Assembly (NCBI GenBank): GCA_964580585.1
Contig: CAZOKZ010000010.1
Span: 32,308-96,307, forward strand
Direction of reading: 5' to 3'
Origin: CAZOKZ01 sp964580585
Lineage (GTDB): Bacteria > Sumerlaeota > Sumerlaeia > SLMS01 > JAHLLQ01
DNA length: 64,000 bases
The position numbers were made by a program, and so were the translations under genes. Below, one piece after another: positions 56,010 through 64,000 of this stretch. How positions within the stretch are numbered: the first letter of the stretch is position 1; every line of letters begins with the position of its first letter. A model generated the notes under the pieces. That model made no database searches. It was not told the DNA's origin and saw only the letters and a program-made list of their open reading frames with translations.

Positions 56010-57848
56010 ATGAGCTTCACCGACAAGTTGGATCGCAAGACCCAAAAGCGCCTTCTCAAGCTGCAATCCAAGTTAGTTGCCTGGCGAGACGATTCGGGGT
56101 CTTATTTGTTGGCTATCGCCAGCATCGTTGGCCTCGCCATGGGTGTAACGTCGGCGCTCTTTCGCTGGATGATCATCAAGAGCCACGATTTTTTTCATAT
56201 CGAAGCCAACTCGCTTTTTGGAATGCGAGAGAGCGTTCCCGAATCATTCGAAACCGTGATTCATGCACTTCTCCCCGCCATCGGTGGTTTGCTGGTTGGG
56301 TTGTTGATTTACAAAGTTCTGCATCTGGCAGGCGGGCATGGCGTTCCCAGCGTGATGAAAGCCGTTGCGACAGGCCAAGTAAACCTGTCGCCCTCCATGG
56401 CGATCAAATCGATGACCTCGCCCGTGACGATCACGACGGGCGGCTCTGCCGGTCCGGAAGGCCCCATCATCGAAATCGGTTCGGTCGTGGGGTCCTGGTT
56501 GGGTTCGGTCACCAAAGTGCGCAAAGACCACATGGGCACTTTAATCGGATGCGGAGCGGCATCGGGAATCGCGGCGGTTTTCAACGCTCCCATGGGCGGT
56601 GTCGTGTTCGCGCTGGAATTGATCATGCGCGATTTCCATGTGCGAAAATTTGCTCCCGTCGTTATTTCGGCTGTTATCGCCGCCGTGACCTCCAGCGCCT
56701 TGCTGCCCAACAATCCGGCTTTCGTACGTCCCTCCGACAATATTCTGGAAACCATCCAGCCATCGCTTTTCCTTGTCGTCCAGTTTGGTATTCTCGGGCT
56801 TGCCTGCGCGGGGGTCGGCGCTTTGCTGACAACGATGATCTACTGGATGCACGACCGTTTTCACCAGTTGAAAGTCCCCATGTGGATCAAGCCAACCATT
56901 GGCGGGTTGCTCGTCGGTTTGATCGGATTGAAAGTCCCCGGCATCCTGGGCGAAGGGTACGAAACCGTCAATTCGGTCATTCTCGGCGCAGGCACCCTGA
57001 ATCAGGCGATCGGGATGGTTTTGCTGAACATGTTGTTGATTTGCGTTTTGAAAGTTCTCGCTACCAGTTTGACGCTAAGCTCGGGCGGCACGGGCGGTTC
57101 GTTCGCTCCGGCGATGGTTGCCGGTGCGTTTGTTGGCGGAGCAGTGGGGATTCTAGCCGAGCAGATCATGCCGACCCTTGCCCCCGATTACCGCATTTTT
57201 GCCATGGTGGGCATGGCGGGCGTGGTCAGCAGCGCACTCGGTACTCCCATGGCGGCGATGCTGATTATTTACGAAGTTTGCGGCGGACGTTACACGCTCG
57301 TCTTGCCGTTGATGATCACCGTGGCGGTCAGCTCGGTCATTACGGGACGGATGCGGAAAGGCTCCGTGTACACCCTGTCGCTTTTGCGCGATGGATTCGA
57401 CGTCGAGGAATCTCATGCCCAACGCCGCGATCCGCTCGAAACGATTCCCATCGAAGAAATCATGACCTCGTCGTTTGTTTCCATTCGTCCGCACGATCCA
57501 TTGAATCGGATCATGGAAATTCTAAGCGAAACAGACGTCGATGCCTTTATCGTCAGCAACGAGAAGGGCGAATTGTGCGGTGTGATCTCTACCAGCGACC
57601 TGCGCTCCGTCGTCAACATCGGCGATATTGGCAGTATCGCGGTCATCGCCCAGGATATCGCCGACTCCAACCCGCCAGTGCTCTACCCCACCACCACAGC
57701 CAACCGGGCATTAGAGATTTTTTCCTCTACCGATATCGAAGGCATCCCGATCCTGAAAGACACCTCGACGCCTGTCATCGTGGGAATCGTGTATCGTGGA
57801 GCGGTTTTGCGCGCGTATCGTCAGGCTGCAATTTCCGCCAAAACTTGA
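56010..57848 (+). CDS. ClC-family chloride channel/antiporter with CBS domains
   Basis: A 612-aa membrane protein with about ten ClC helices and a C-terminal CBS pair. Selectivity motifs: ITTGGSAGPEGPIIEIGSVV near residue 145 (the G-x-E-G-P motif with gating Glu) and SSGGTGGSFAPAMVAGAFVG near 360 (G-x-F-x-P). The CBS domains begin IPIEEIMTSSFVSIRPHDPL and CGVISTSDLRSVVNIGDIG, and may bind adenine nucleotides. Start uncertain: ATG 56010 (MSFTDKLDRKTQKRL) gives a sensible N terminus, with ATG 55920 as alternative. The frame continues open to 55719, overlapping the glycosyltransferase start. Stand-alone gene. Confidence 0.9.
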   Translation: MSFTDKLDRKTQKRLLKLQSKLVAWRDDSGSYLLAIASIVGLAMGVTSALFRWMIIKSHDFFHIEANSLFGMRESVPESFETVIHALLPAIGGLLVGLLIYKVLHLAGGHGVPSVMKAVATGQVNLSPSMAIKSMTSPVTITTGGSAGPEGPIIEIGSVVGSWLGSVTKVRKDHMGTLIGCGAASGIAAVFNAPMGGVVFALELIMRDFHVRKFAPVVISAVIAAVTSSALLPNNPAFVRPSDNILETIQPSLFLVVQFGILGLACAGVGALLTTMIYWMHDRFHQLKVPMWIKPTIGGLLVGLIGLKVPGILGEGYETVNSVILGAGTLNQAIGMVLLNMLLICVLKVLATSLTLSSGGTGGSFAPAMVAGAFVGGAVGILAEQIMPTLAPDYRIFAMVGMAGVVSSALGTPMAAMLIIYEVCGGRYTLVLPLMITVAVSSVITGRMRKGSVYTLSLLRDGFDVEESHAQRRDPLETIPIEEIMTSSFVSIRPHDPLNRIMEILSETDVDAFIVSNEKGELCGVISTSDLRSVVNIGDIGSIAVIAQDIADSNPPVLYPTTTANRALEIFSSTDIEGIPILKDTSTPVIVGIVYRGAVLRAYRQAAISAKT

Positions 57849-58097
57849 GGTGACGATTTCCACGTTTGGACCCAGAATTTCAGGGTTCGGGGGAGAACGG
57901 GGGATGGGAGAATCTTTCCGTTCACCACTAAATTGCAAAGCTGCATGGGTTTCCATCCCATTAAGGATGGGAACGACCTGGAACGCACGCTCTTCAAGGG
58001 AAGTTCACTTGCCCCTCGGCAGGTAGCGTGAAGAGTTCGGGTATCGTTTCCCACAACAGGATGCCTCGATGCAGCGAATCGCAAGGAGACGGGATTG

Positions 58098-59969
58098 ATG
58101 ACAAATCATTTGGAGGAGAAATCCACTTCGAGCACCGCTAAGCAGTCGGTTTGGCGTTCGCCTTGGTTGGATTTAGGGCTGTATCTGCTGCTGGCAGGCG
58201 TGCCATGGTTGTTTCTCGACCTGCAAGAACGGCTGAAGTGGAGCGAAAGCAAGGAATTGCTTTGGCCTTCCTATACGATTTTAACCATCGTCTATATGGC
58301 GCTGGCGTTGGCTTTTCTGCTCAAACCCGAGCCATCGGAATTGGGATCCAACCGTGACTGGAAACGTATAAAACCTGTCACGACACGCAAGAAAACCCTG
58401 GCTTGTATTGCCACGGCGATCATCGGCATGGCGGTGCTGGTGCCATCGATCTGGCACACCATCAAGTGGCTGACATACGAACCGCAAAATGTCGTGCGCG
58501 CCGATATGGTTCCCTTTATCGAACTGGCATTACGCGATTTCTGGCGCGACAGTCATTTCCCCTATCATTCATACATGGTTGGCCACTGGTACACGTCGAG
58601 CGCTTACATGCCCGGACTCTGGCTGTCGTTCACTGTCCCCTACTGGTTCAATGTCGATATTCGCGCGTGGCAGATTTGCGCCGTCGCGTTGCTTTCCATG
58701 GTGATGTTAGGCTATGCGGGATACATGGCAGCCACCGCGCGGTCGTTACCGCGACGCATCGCTGTGATCGTACCCGCAATCGTACCGTTTGCGATTTTTC
58801 TCCTTCCTCATTTTTCCGACTTTCTGATGCGCGTCCACGTTGCCGGGTTGTGGCTCGTGGTGGCGTTGTTTGCACTGTCGCTTCGCACCCGAAGTTTTTT
58901 GACCGCAGGCATCATGTTGGCACTTTGCGTTCTATTTCGCATCTGGTTTATCTTCGCCATTCCATACATGATCATCTACTTCATGCAAAACCGTTCATGG
59001 ATCGGTTGGAATGGAATCATTCGATTCTGGATCGCCTTGATTTTCACTGGCATGGCGATCGGCGGGCCATTTTTTGCATTTGAACCGGGGGCTTTTCTTG
59101 CCAACACCATCGGGTCTTATGAAACCCACCTGATCACGGCAATTGATGCGAATCCAATGCTCGCCCATGGATTTGGCCTCAGTGGCCTGCTGTACAAACT
59201 GAACATGTCCATCCACCTGATGGTGCTGGCATTGAGCACGCAAGCGATCTTGCTGGTGCTCCTGATCGGACGCCCCTCCACGGAACGAAGCGTTCTGCGC
59301 CAGATCGCCGTGTCCGTGCTGTTTCTTTCCTTTTTTGCCCTCGTTCCGTTTTTTTACCTGACCGTGCCTACATTGATCCTGTTCGCATTCGCAGGCACCA
59401 GTGTCACCTCTGACGAAGAGAACGCTATCGGCACGATTTCCCGCCCAACCGCAGCTCGAATGCGTTGGAGCGTTGTGGCTGCTTACGTCGTTGTGCAAAT
59501 GATCCTGATAGGTTTGTGCATGTTCGGTCGTCCAAAAACCCTGCCCGGTAATTTCGACGGCATGGACAACCTGCGCCTCGATCAGGCATTTTACCTTCAA
59601 GACGGCTTTGAGCATGCGGGTTGGGTGCACAACCTGGACCTCTGGCCACGACAGCTCGATGCAGCCAACGCGTACTTTTCCATCGTGGTCAATTATCCAC
59701 GCTTGCGGCATTTCTATCTAGTCATTGACGTTCAGAATCCACGCCCCGGCGTCGTGATGGACGTCACGATCAACGGCGAAAAACTCGATCCCCCCGTCGC
59801 TCTCGATACAACCGGCAAGCGATGGGTGAAATGGGATGTGCCACGGAAAAATATGTATTTCGGCATGAACAAAGTCAGCTTGCATGTCGGCGGACAGGAA
59901 TCGCCATTGCTTGACGAGGAAGCGAACGCCATGCAAGTCGAGGTCTGGCAAGCACAGGTGAACGATTAA
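58098..59969 (+). CDS. Hypothetical polytopic membrane protein, GT-C-like
   Basis: A 623-aa protein with about ten hydrophobic segments and a C-terminal ~110-residue soluble beta domain. A luminal loop near residues 135-190 (ADMVPFIELALRDFWRDSHF, PYHSYMVGHWYTSSAYMPGL) carries acidic and aromatic residues like GT-C glycosyltransferases, but I cannot assign a family. The final domain (HFYLVIDVQNPRPGVVMDVT) resembles a carbohydrate-binding or jelly-roll module. ATG 58098 has AAGGAGA nine bases upstream. It is followed 15 nt later by an SGNH hydrolase gene, suggesting joint work on an exported glycan. Confidence 0.6.
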   Translation: MTNHLEEKSTSSTAKQSVWRSPWLDLGLYLLLAGVPWLFLDLQERLKWSESKELLWPSYTILTIVYMALALAFLLKPEPSELGSNRDWKRIKPVTTRKKTLACIATAIIGMAVLVPSIWHTIKWLTYEPQNVVRADMVPFIELALRDFWRDSHFPYHSYMVGHWYTSSAYMPGLWLSFTVPYWFNVDIRAWQICAVALLSMVMLGYAGYMAATARSLPRRIAVIVPAIVPFAIFLLPHFSDFLMRVHVAGLWLVVALFALSLRTRSFLTAGIMLALCVLFRIWFIFAIPYMIIYFMQNRSWIGWNGIIRFWIALIFTGMAIGGPFFAFEPGAFLANTIGSYETHLITAIDANPMLAHGFGLSGLLYKLNMSIHLMVLALSTQAILLVLLIGRPSTERSVLRQIAVSVLFLSFFALVPFFYLTVPTLILFAFAGTSVTSDEENAIGTISRPTAARMRWSVVAAYVVVQMILIGLCMFGRPKTLPGNFDGMDNLRLDQAFYLQDGFEHAGWVHNLDLWPRQLDAANAYFSIVVNYPRLRHFYLVIDVQNPRPGVVMDVTINGEKLDPPVALDTTGKRWVKWDVPRKNMYFGMNKVSLHVGGQESPLLDEEANAMQVEVWQAQVND

Positions 59970-59984
59970 CGAACGGAACAGTGC

Positions 59985-61388
59985 ATGAGACCATCGAAAA
60001 CCGCGCTGCAAAACGTTTATCTGGCTGGGTTGCATTTGTGCCTGATGGCAATTGCGTCATGCCCCCTCATCGCAGTGCCTGCTTTCAGCGGCGAAGGTCG
60101 CGTCACGGCAAAATTAGCTCTCGTACTGTGGACGGTTTCCATCGCGGCGGGAATCCTGGGGATATTGGCCTGTGGGCTGGCGTTACGGCGCATGGACAAA
60201 CGTCGTCCGCTGAAAATGGCTTCGATTGCCTTACCCGTTTTTTACCTCGTGTTGTTTCTCCTCGCCGATTGGGTCGTTGGAATGGCGATTCCGATTCCCG
60301 CATCCGGTCGGCTGGATGTCCCCAAAGCTGAACTCTACGGTTGGGCGCTTGAACCCAATCAAAAGCTCAACATCATCGATCCGGATACAAACGAAGTCTT
60401 CACGGAAACGGTCAACGCATCGGGTTGGCGCGATGTCGATCACACGCCTGCGAAAACCAAACCGCGAGTGTTGATTTTGGGAGATAGCCAGGTTTTCGGA
60501 CACGGGGTGGCCTTGCAAAACACCATGAGCCGCCAGTTACAGAACATTTTGGGCGATTCGGTTGAAGTCCTTTCGATGGGTCTCGGCGGATACGGCACCG
60601 ATCAAGAGTACCTGGTGCTGCTGAACGAGGGGCTCGATTGGCAACCCGATCAAGTGGTGTTGGTTTTCACGACGGGTAACGACGTGATGGACAACATGCA
60701 CGAGATTTCGTTTTTCGGCACAGCGCCCAAACCATCGTTTGAATTAATTGACGGCGAATTGAAGCAACGCCCTTTCGTGGGACGGCGCCCCGGACTGCTC
60801 CGTCGTCTGTTCGGGCACAGCAACATTTGTCGGCTGATTCGTTTGCGCCAGCAAGCAGGCAATGTGACGGCGAATCCTCAAGGCGTGCGGGTACTTGAAG
60901 GTCAAACCGATGCCAAGGTGCTCTTGGACGATCCCGATTCAATGGAAGATTTCGACAACGATTACTCCGGATACGCGATTTTTAAACCGCGTGCGGATTG
61001 GTCGCCGAAATTGAGTCATGGCTGGGAATTGACTCTCGCGATACTGCGCGCAATGAACGATGCGTGCGCCGCGCACGATGCCACGTTTTCAATCTACGCG
61101 AACTTTCAATTTCCCGACGATTTCATCATGAATATCGAGCGAAACGGCGAAACGATCACGCTCGACGCCCAAGGTCCAACGCGCATGTTACGCGAGTTTG
61201 CACAGGAGGAGGGCATTCCCTTCGTCGAAGAATCCGACGAAATGATGAAGGGAAATGCGAGTGGTTCGTGGAGTTTTGAAAAAGATGGGCACTACAGCCC
61301 GTTGGGAAACCAAATGGCGGCTCGCGCCATTGCAAAGCATTTGAGTTCGTTGGATTCGGCAACCTTTACGGCGAACAACGAACCTTGA
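59985..61388 (+). CDS. Membrane-anchored SGNH hydrolase
   Basis: A 467-aa protein with three hydrophobic segments in the first 100 residues (LAGLHLCLMAIASCPLIAVP; LALVLWTVSIAAGILGILAC; IALPVFYLVLFLLADWVVGM), then an SGNH/GDSL domain: VLILGDSQVFGHGVALQNTM (block I nucleophile Ser), SMGLGGYGTDQEYLVL (block II Gly), FTTGNDVMDN (block III Asn) and FEKDGHYSPLGNQMAARAIA (block V Asp-x-x-His). It is probably an acyl- or acetylesterase of polysaccharide, like AlgX/AlgJ relatives. It starts 15 nt after the membrane protein gene and is closed by a hairpin terminator. Confidence 0.85.
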   Translation: MRPSKTALQNVYLAGLHLCLMAIASCPLIAVPAFSGEGRVTAKLALVLWTVSIAAGILGILACGLALRRMDKRRPLKMASIALPVFYLVLFLLADWVVGMAIPIPASGRLDVPKAELYGWALEPNQKLNIIDPDTNEVFTETVNASGWRDVDHTPAKTKPRVLILGDSQVFGHGVALQNTMSRQLQNILGDSVEVLSMGLGGYGTDQEYLVLLNEGLDWQPDQVVLVFTTGNDVMDNMHEISFFGTAPKPSFELIDGELKQRPFVGRRPGLLRRLFGHSNICRLIRLRQQAGNVTANPQGVRVLEGQTDAKVLLDDPDSMEDFDNDYSGYAIFKPRADWSPKLSHGWELTLAILRAMNDACAAHDATFSIYANFQFPDDFIMNIERNGETITLDAQGPTRMLREFAQEEGIPFVEESDEMMKGNASGSWSFEKDGHYSPLGNQMAARAIAKHLSSLDSATFTANNEP

Positions 61389-61423
61389 TTTTTGCGGTTT
61401 CCGCTCAAACGCCTTAACGACAC

Positions 61424-61456
61424 AAAGCGGACATCCTGACCCAAGATGTCCGCTTT
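61424..61456 (+). terminator. Terminator after the SGNH hydrolase gene
   Basis: Perfect 12-bp stem AAAGCGGACATC (61424-61435) with GATGTCCGCTTT (61445-61456), 9-nt loop. Lies 36 nt past the stop. Confidence 0.8.
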
Positions 61457-61907
61457 ATGCCACTGAGTAGAGAGAGATGGATCGTTTTGTCCGGGGAACA
61501 GGGTAGGGGCCCCCGTCCCGTCACCTGCCCCCCGAAACAAGTCTGAAAAAAATTTGTTTTAACCGTCCTTCGTGCTGTATGTCCTGCAGGAGAGGAGATA
61601 TATCCCATGCCCACTGAAACCGTCCCCAGAACTTGCCCTCGCTGCCCCCGCGTCTCCATTAGAAACTCCCCTCAGCCTCTTGAACCCTTCCCCTGCGCGG
61701 AGCTCCGACTCCTGACTACCCTGCTAAATCACTCTCCTGCAGGCAGTTGATAAGATACAGCATTGAAACTTCCTTTTTCTCTTTTCCTCTACTGAGAGGC
61801 CACTCGTCAGTTTCTGGCGCTGTTATCTGTAGTTTTCTGGGCCACGTCAAGAGGAAAAATGACAAAATAGACAATACTTATCTTATATCGGGAGTTCAGA
61901 TTTTAGC
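61457..61907. other. Intergenic region of unusual composition with 12-bp inverted repeat
   Basis: No gene recognised. The plus strand is strongly pyrimidine-rich between about 61595 and 61735, unlike the rest of the window. CCTGCAGGAGAG (61583-61594) and CTCTCCTGCAGG (61732-61743) form a perfect 12-bp inverted repeat around the C-rich core, giving a 161-bp unit that might be a miniature element or a structured RNA. No target duplication was seen. Confidence 0.45.
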
Positions 61908-61937
61908 CCCCGTCTTGCCTCGAAAAACAAGACGGGG
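61908..61937 (-). terminator. Hairpin downstream of the IscA-type gene
   Basis: Perfect 10-bp stem CCCCGTCTTG (61908-61917) with CAAGACGGGG (61928-61937). It lies 30 nt past the minus-strand IscA-type stop, with only a weak T run (GCTAAAATC) after it. Confidence 0.6.
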
Positions 61938-61967
61938 AAATAGTCAAAAAAATGGGTTTGGGGAACT

Positions 61968-62291
61968 TTAGGCGGAGAAGGAGCTGCCGCACGAACAGGT
62001 GCGTTTGGCGTTCGGATTGACGAAACGGAATCCGCCGTTGAGCAGGTCGCTGGAATAATCGAGCGTCATTCCGTTGAGAAAGAGGAAGCTTTTCGCATCG
62101 ACGAATACCTTGATGTCTTCCACGCTGAACACCGTATCGCTCGATTTGGGCTCCTCGTCGAAAGCCAGCGTGTAACTAAGTCCCGAGCATCCGCCTCCGA
62201 CGACGCCAACACGCAATCCCCAGTGTTCGCGATTTTCCAACTTTAACAGTCGCTTGAGTTCACTGTTGGCTTTTTCGGTGATCTTGATCAT
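61968..62291 (-). CDS. IscA/ErpA-type iron-sulfur cluster carrier
   Basis: A 107-aa A-type carrier that delivers Fe-S clusters to target proteins. The three ligand cysteines are in place: GGGCSGLSYTL (first Cys) and the C-terminal CSCGSSFSA (Cys-x-Cys). Other family motifs are LRVGVVGGGCSG, VFVDAKSFLFLNGMTLDY and GGFRFVNPNA. ATG 62291 with AGGAG upstream is preferred; the frame extends to 62327. No isc/suf neighbours are present. IscA versus ErpA cannot be separated here. Confidence 0.93.
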   Translation of the reverse strand: MIKITEKANSELKRLLKLENREHWGLRVGVVGGGCSGLSYTLAFDEEPKSSDTVFSVEDIKVFVDAKSFLFLNGMTLDYSSDLLNGGFRFVNPNAKRTCSCGSSFSA

Positions 62292-62359
62292 TTCTACACA
62301 ACACTCCTGGAGTTTTACATGGGTCATTTAGAGCAAATTATACCACTTCAGGGACCGAT

Positions 62360-62689
62360 TTGTATCTTAGCCAGTTGCCTGCCAATTGCAACCCCGTTTC
62401 GCGAATGATTGCACCAGGAGGTTCTCGAAGTCGCAATCTCTGTGCTGTGCTTCGGACTCGGCATCCCGCCTTCGCCTTATGGCTTCGGTCGAACAATCCA
62501 GCAACGTTGGCTGTACTGGCGGTGTGTGTCGCGTTGGCCCATCGTCGTCGAGGAGTGGCTCTCGGCGGCGTTCTACTGGCCGCGGCAGCTCAATTCCCGG
62601 GCATACTTTCACGTAAAGCGACCGGGCCAACGCTGGTAGATGCCATACTTATCGTACCAGGGCTGTTGATCGCCACTGGCGTCGTTTGA
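62360..62689 (+). pseudogene. Possible fragment of a membrane protein
   Basis: An open frame of 109 codons whose middle (NNPATLAVLAVCVALAHRRR then GVALGGVLLAAAAQFPGIL) and end (ILIVPGLLIATGVV) look like membrane helices. It has no ribosome-binding site, an atypical Arg-rich start, and no recognised family. It may be a relic of a C-terminal membrane segment, or a chance frame. Confidence 0.2.
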
Positions 62690-62884
62690 TCAACTGGATT
62701 TCGGCACGCCGAATTTATGTAAAATGTCTTCCATCAAACACCATTTTGTGAACGCCGATTGCAGGAGATTGGCACCCACAAAAGCGGTGAACCAATACCA
62801 GTAGGGGCTGACAAAATGCCCCAATGCCAACGACAGCAGGATAAATGTTCCGGCAATTGCGCGAATGTACTGTTCCATTTTCAT
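62690..62884 (-). CDS. DUF2892 family small membrane protein
   Basis: A 64-aa protein with two hydrophobic segments (AIAGTFILLSLALGHFV; WYWFTAFVGANLLQSAF) followed by KWCLMEDILHKFGV, the DUF2892 pattern with its conserved Cys near the C terminus. Often linked to rhodanese or sulfur genes. ATG 62884 has AGGAGG seven bases upstream. It lies 67 nt downstream of the cyclic-nucleotide-binding gene on the same strand. Confidence 0.85.
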   Translation of the reverse strand: MKMEQYIRAIAGTFILLSLALGHFVSPYWYWFTAFVGANLLQSAFTKWCLMEDILHKFGVPKSS

Positions 62885-62951
62885 GGCGATCCCTCCTGCC
62901 ACTTCAGCTTAGGTGTTCCCGGGTAAGATGTTGTTCCTCACACAAAACCGC

Positions 62952-63836
62952 TCATCCACTTTCTCGTTCGAGAAATTGGAAAACGATCAATTGAGCAACC
63001 GCGTACAAAAGTTCAAACGCCTCGCGTGGGTTTTTCTTTTTCAGGGTGGATAATTCACCGTTGGGGAAACGCACCACGCGCGATTCTACCAATGCCGTGA
63101 GCGTTGCGGAGCGTGGTTGGTGCGTGAAGTATCCCAGTTCACCTGTAACCGATGGCGCTTCGAGTTCACCGAGAATCAGAAGTTCGCCATCCTTTTCCCG
63201 GCTGACTTCCATGCGCCCGCTTTCGATGAAATAAAAGCAGTCGGAATCCTCGCCTTCGCGGAAAAGTACATCGCCCGCCTGGAGTTTTTTTTCAGCCCGC
63301 CAACGGGAAATCAATCCGGTGGGCAACGCGCGCCGCACGACTTCGATCGCGTCCTTGGGATTATCCTCGTAATCTTTGATTTCAATATTGGCTAGAAATA
63401 ACCCGAATCCGCGTTCGGCGCATTTTTCCGGACGCAGATCGAGCGCGCGCAATCGTTCGGCCAGCAGTTGAATCAGGTTTTCCAAGAAAATCAACGCGCC
63501 ATGATCATGATCCACCAACTTGAGCAGTTCGATTGGGTTGCGGGGCATTTCAAACAAGACAGCGTTGGATTTAATCCGCGCCGAAGCGGTGCGGGCGGAA
63601 CTTTCCAGCAATAATCCCATCTCGCCGAAAACTTCACCCGGTCCCAGAATCGCGAGTTTCGACTCGCCATGGGATGTCGGACGAAAAATTTCAACCTCAC
63701 CCTCCATGATCAGGTACATACCATAGGCCGGATCGCCTTCGCGAAAAAGCTGTTCTCCAGTCGGATGTTTAGCCACCATGCCATGAAAGTGCAGCGCATC
63801 GAGCGTTTTCGGGGGAAGGTGTTGTAAAATATCCAT
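62952..63836 (-). CDS. Tandem cyclic-nucleotide-binding-domain protein
   Basis: A 294-aa protein with two cNMP-binding domains and no DNA-binding or enzymatic domain. Domain 1 (residues ~20-125): GEQLFREGDPAYGMYLIMEG, LGPGEVFGEMGLLLESSART, with the phosphate-binding cassette keeping Glu but with Ser/Ala-Arg variation. Domain 2 (~180-285): LQAGDVLFREGEDSDCFYFI, SVTGELGYFTHQPRSATLTA. It is like regulatory subunits or two-domain sensors. The start ATG 63836 follows a GGAGG stretch (GATGAAATGGAGGCGGAACC on the minus strand). Partner unknown; DUF2892 follows. Confidence 0.85.
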   Translation of the reverse strand: MDILQHLPPKTLDALHFHGMVAKHPTGEQLFREGDPAYGMYLIMEGEVEIFRPTSHGESKLAILGPGEVFGEMGLLLESSARTASARIKSNAVLFEMPRNPIELLKLVDHDHGALIFLENLIQLLAERLRALDLRPEKCAERGFGLFLANIEIKDYEDNPKDAIEVVRRALPTGLISRWRAEKKLQAGDVLFREGEDSDCFYFIESGRMEVSREKDGELLILGELEAPSVTGELGYFTHQPRSATLTALVESRVVRFPNGELSTLKKKNPREAFELLYAVAQLIVFQFLERESG

Positions 63837-64000
63837 GGTTCCGCCTCCATTTCATCGATAGGATACCTGGGTCATCATTGAGCATTTCGTACACGGGTGG
63901 GCTATTAGTATTTAATGCTTCACTGAAATTTCGTTCTGTTTCCTTCAGGATCTTTCCGTTCTAGTTCTGGACATTGTTGCCGGGTGTGTGGCAGGCAGCG

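Noticed and set aside
55895..57853. Long second frame over the ClC gene (652 codons)
   Set aside because: Arg/His-rich shadow of the ClC coding sequence in another frame, without family features.
61747..61971. Open frame of 74 codons before the IscA-type gene
   Set aside because: No ribosome-binding site, overlaps the terminator hairpin at 61908-61937, and no protein-like pattern.

Overview
The window is one contig piece of a Gram-negative-type bacterial chromosome of moderate GC (a little over 50% by eye). Evidence for a double-membrane cell: several lipoproteins with lipoboxes, a NodT-type outer-membrane efflux lipoprotein and type II secretion pseudopilins. The combination of a gliding-type ABC operon (GldA/F/G-like plus DUF4340), GspG-like pseudopilins, a giant Ser/Thr kinase with TPRs and beta-propeller, DUF1015 and many intergenic repeat modules suggests an uncultivated lineage of the PVC/Sumerlaeota/Hydrogenedentota kind. 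That placement is inference only; no rRNA is present.

Layout. 0-2.7 kb: 3' end of gltX, a 566-bp spacer and dnaA. 2.7-7.7 kb: minus-strand metabolic and hypothetical genes (methyltransferase-like, M20 peptidase, pyrophosphatase-like, DUF1015). 8.0-8.9 kb: a DUF1778/GNAT toxin-antitoxin pair with a palindromic operator inside its promoter. 9.0-13.2 kb: uvrA and manC. 13.2-20.0 kb: a tightly overlapping minus-strand operon running PNP, GldA-like, GldF-like, GldG-like, DUF4340, preceded by a dolichol-phosphate-mannose-synthase-like gene. 20.1-21.8 kb: three GspG-like genes, two of which have lost the prepilin peptidase site. 22.0-24.6 kb: a receiver/proline-rich/pseudo-receiver protein and a membrane protein.

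24.84-43.40 kb: a genomic island. An intact tRNA-Val(GAC) carries at its 3' end a 55-bp sequence repeated exactly at 43350-43404, the classic footprint of tRNA-targeted integration. The island has debris at its left end (secreted Ig-domain fragment, IS630 relic). Its cargo is PPIase, HupE/UreJ, DUF3604, a small monooxygenase-like protein, an outer-membrane efflux lipoprotein, an ABC-sensor histidine kinase, two response regulators and two lipoproteins. At the right end sits a phage/plasmid-like module: DNA-binding protein, frameshifted primase with DUF3987, a 22-bp inverted repeat, and a truncated terminase small subunit. No integrase gene is visible, so the island looks immobilised or dependent on a helper.

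43.4-52.6 kb: trkA, a polyprenyl-phosphate sugar transferase, a GT39-type membrane glycosyltransferase and a 1,630-aa receptor kinase, all minus strand and closely packed. 53.3-57.8 kb: cspA with a long leader, pyrD, a GT4 glycosyltransferase and a ClC channel. 58.1-61.4 kb: a polytopic membrane protein paired with an SGNH hydrolase. 62-63.8 kb: an IscA/ErpA-type protein, a DUF2892 protein and a double cyclic-nucleotide-binding protein.

Main unexplained signal: the 9-mer GGGACGGAG occurs 14 times by eye where about 0.5 would be expected. It appears on both strands, in all reading frames and in both core genes and island, and behaves like a genome-wide dispersed word such as an uptake or recombination signal.
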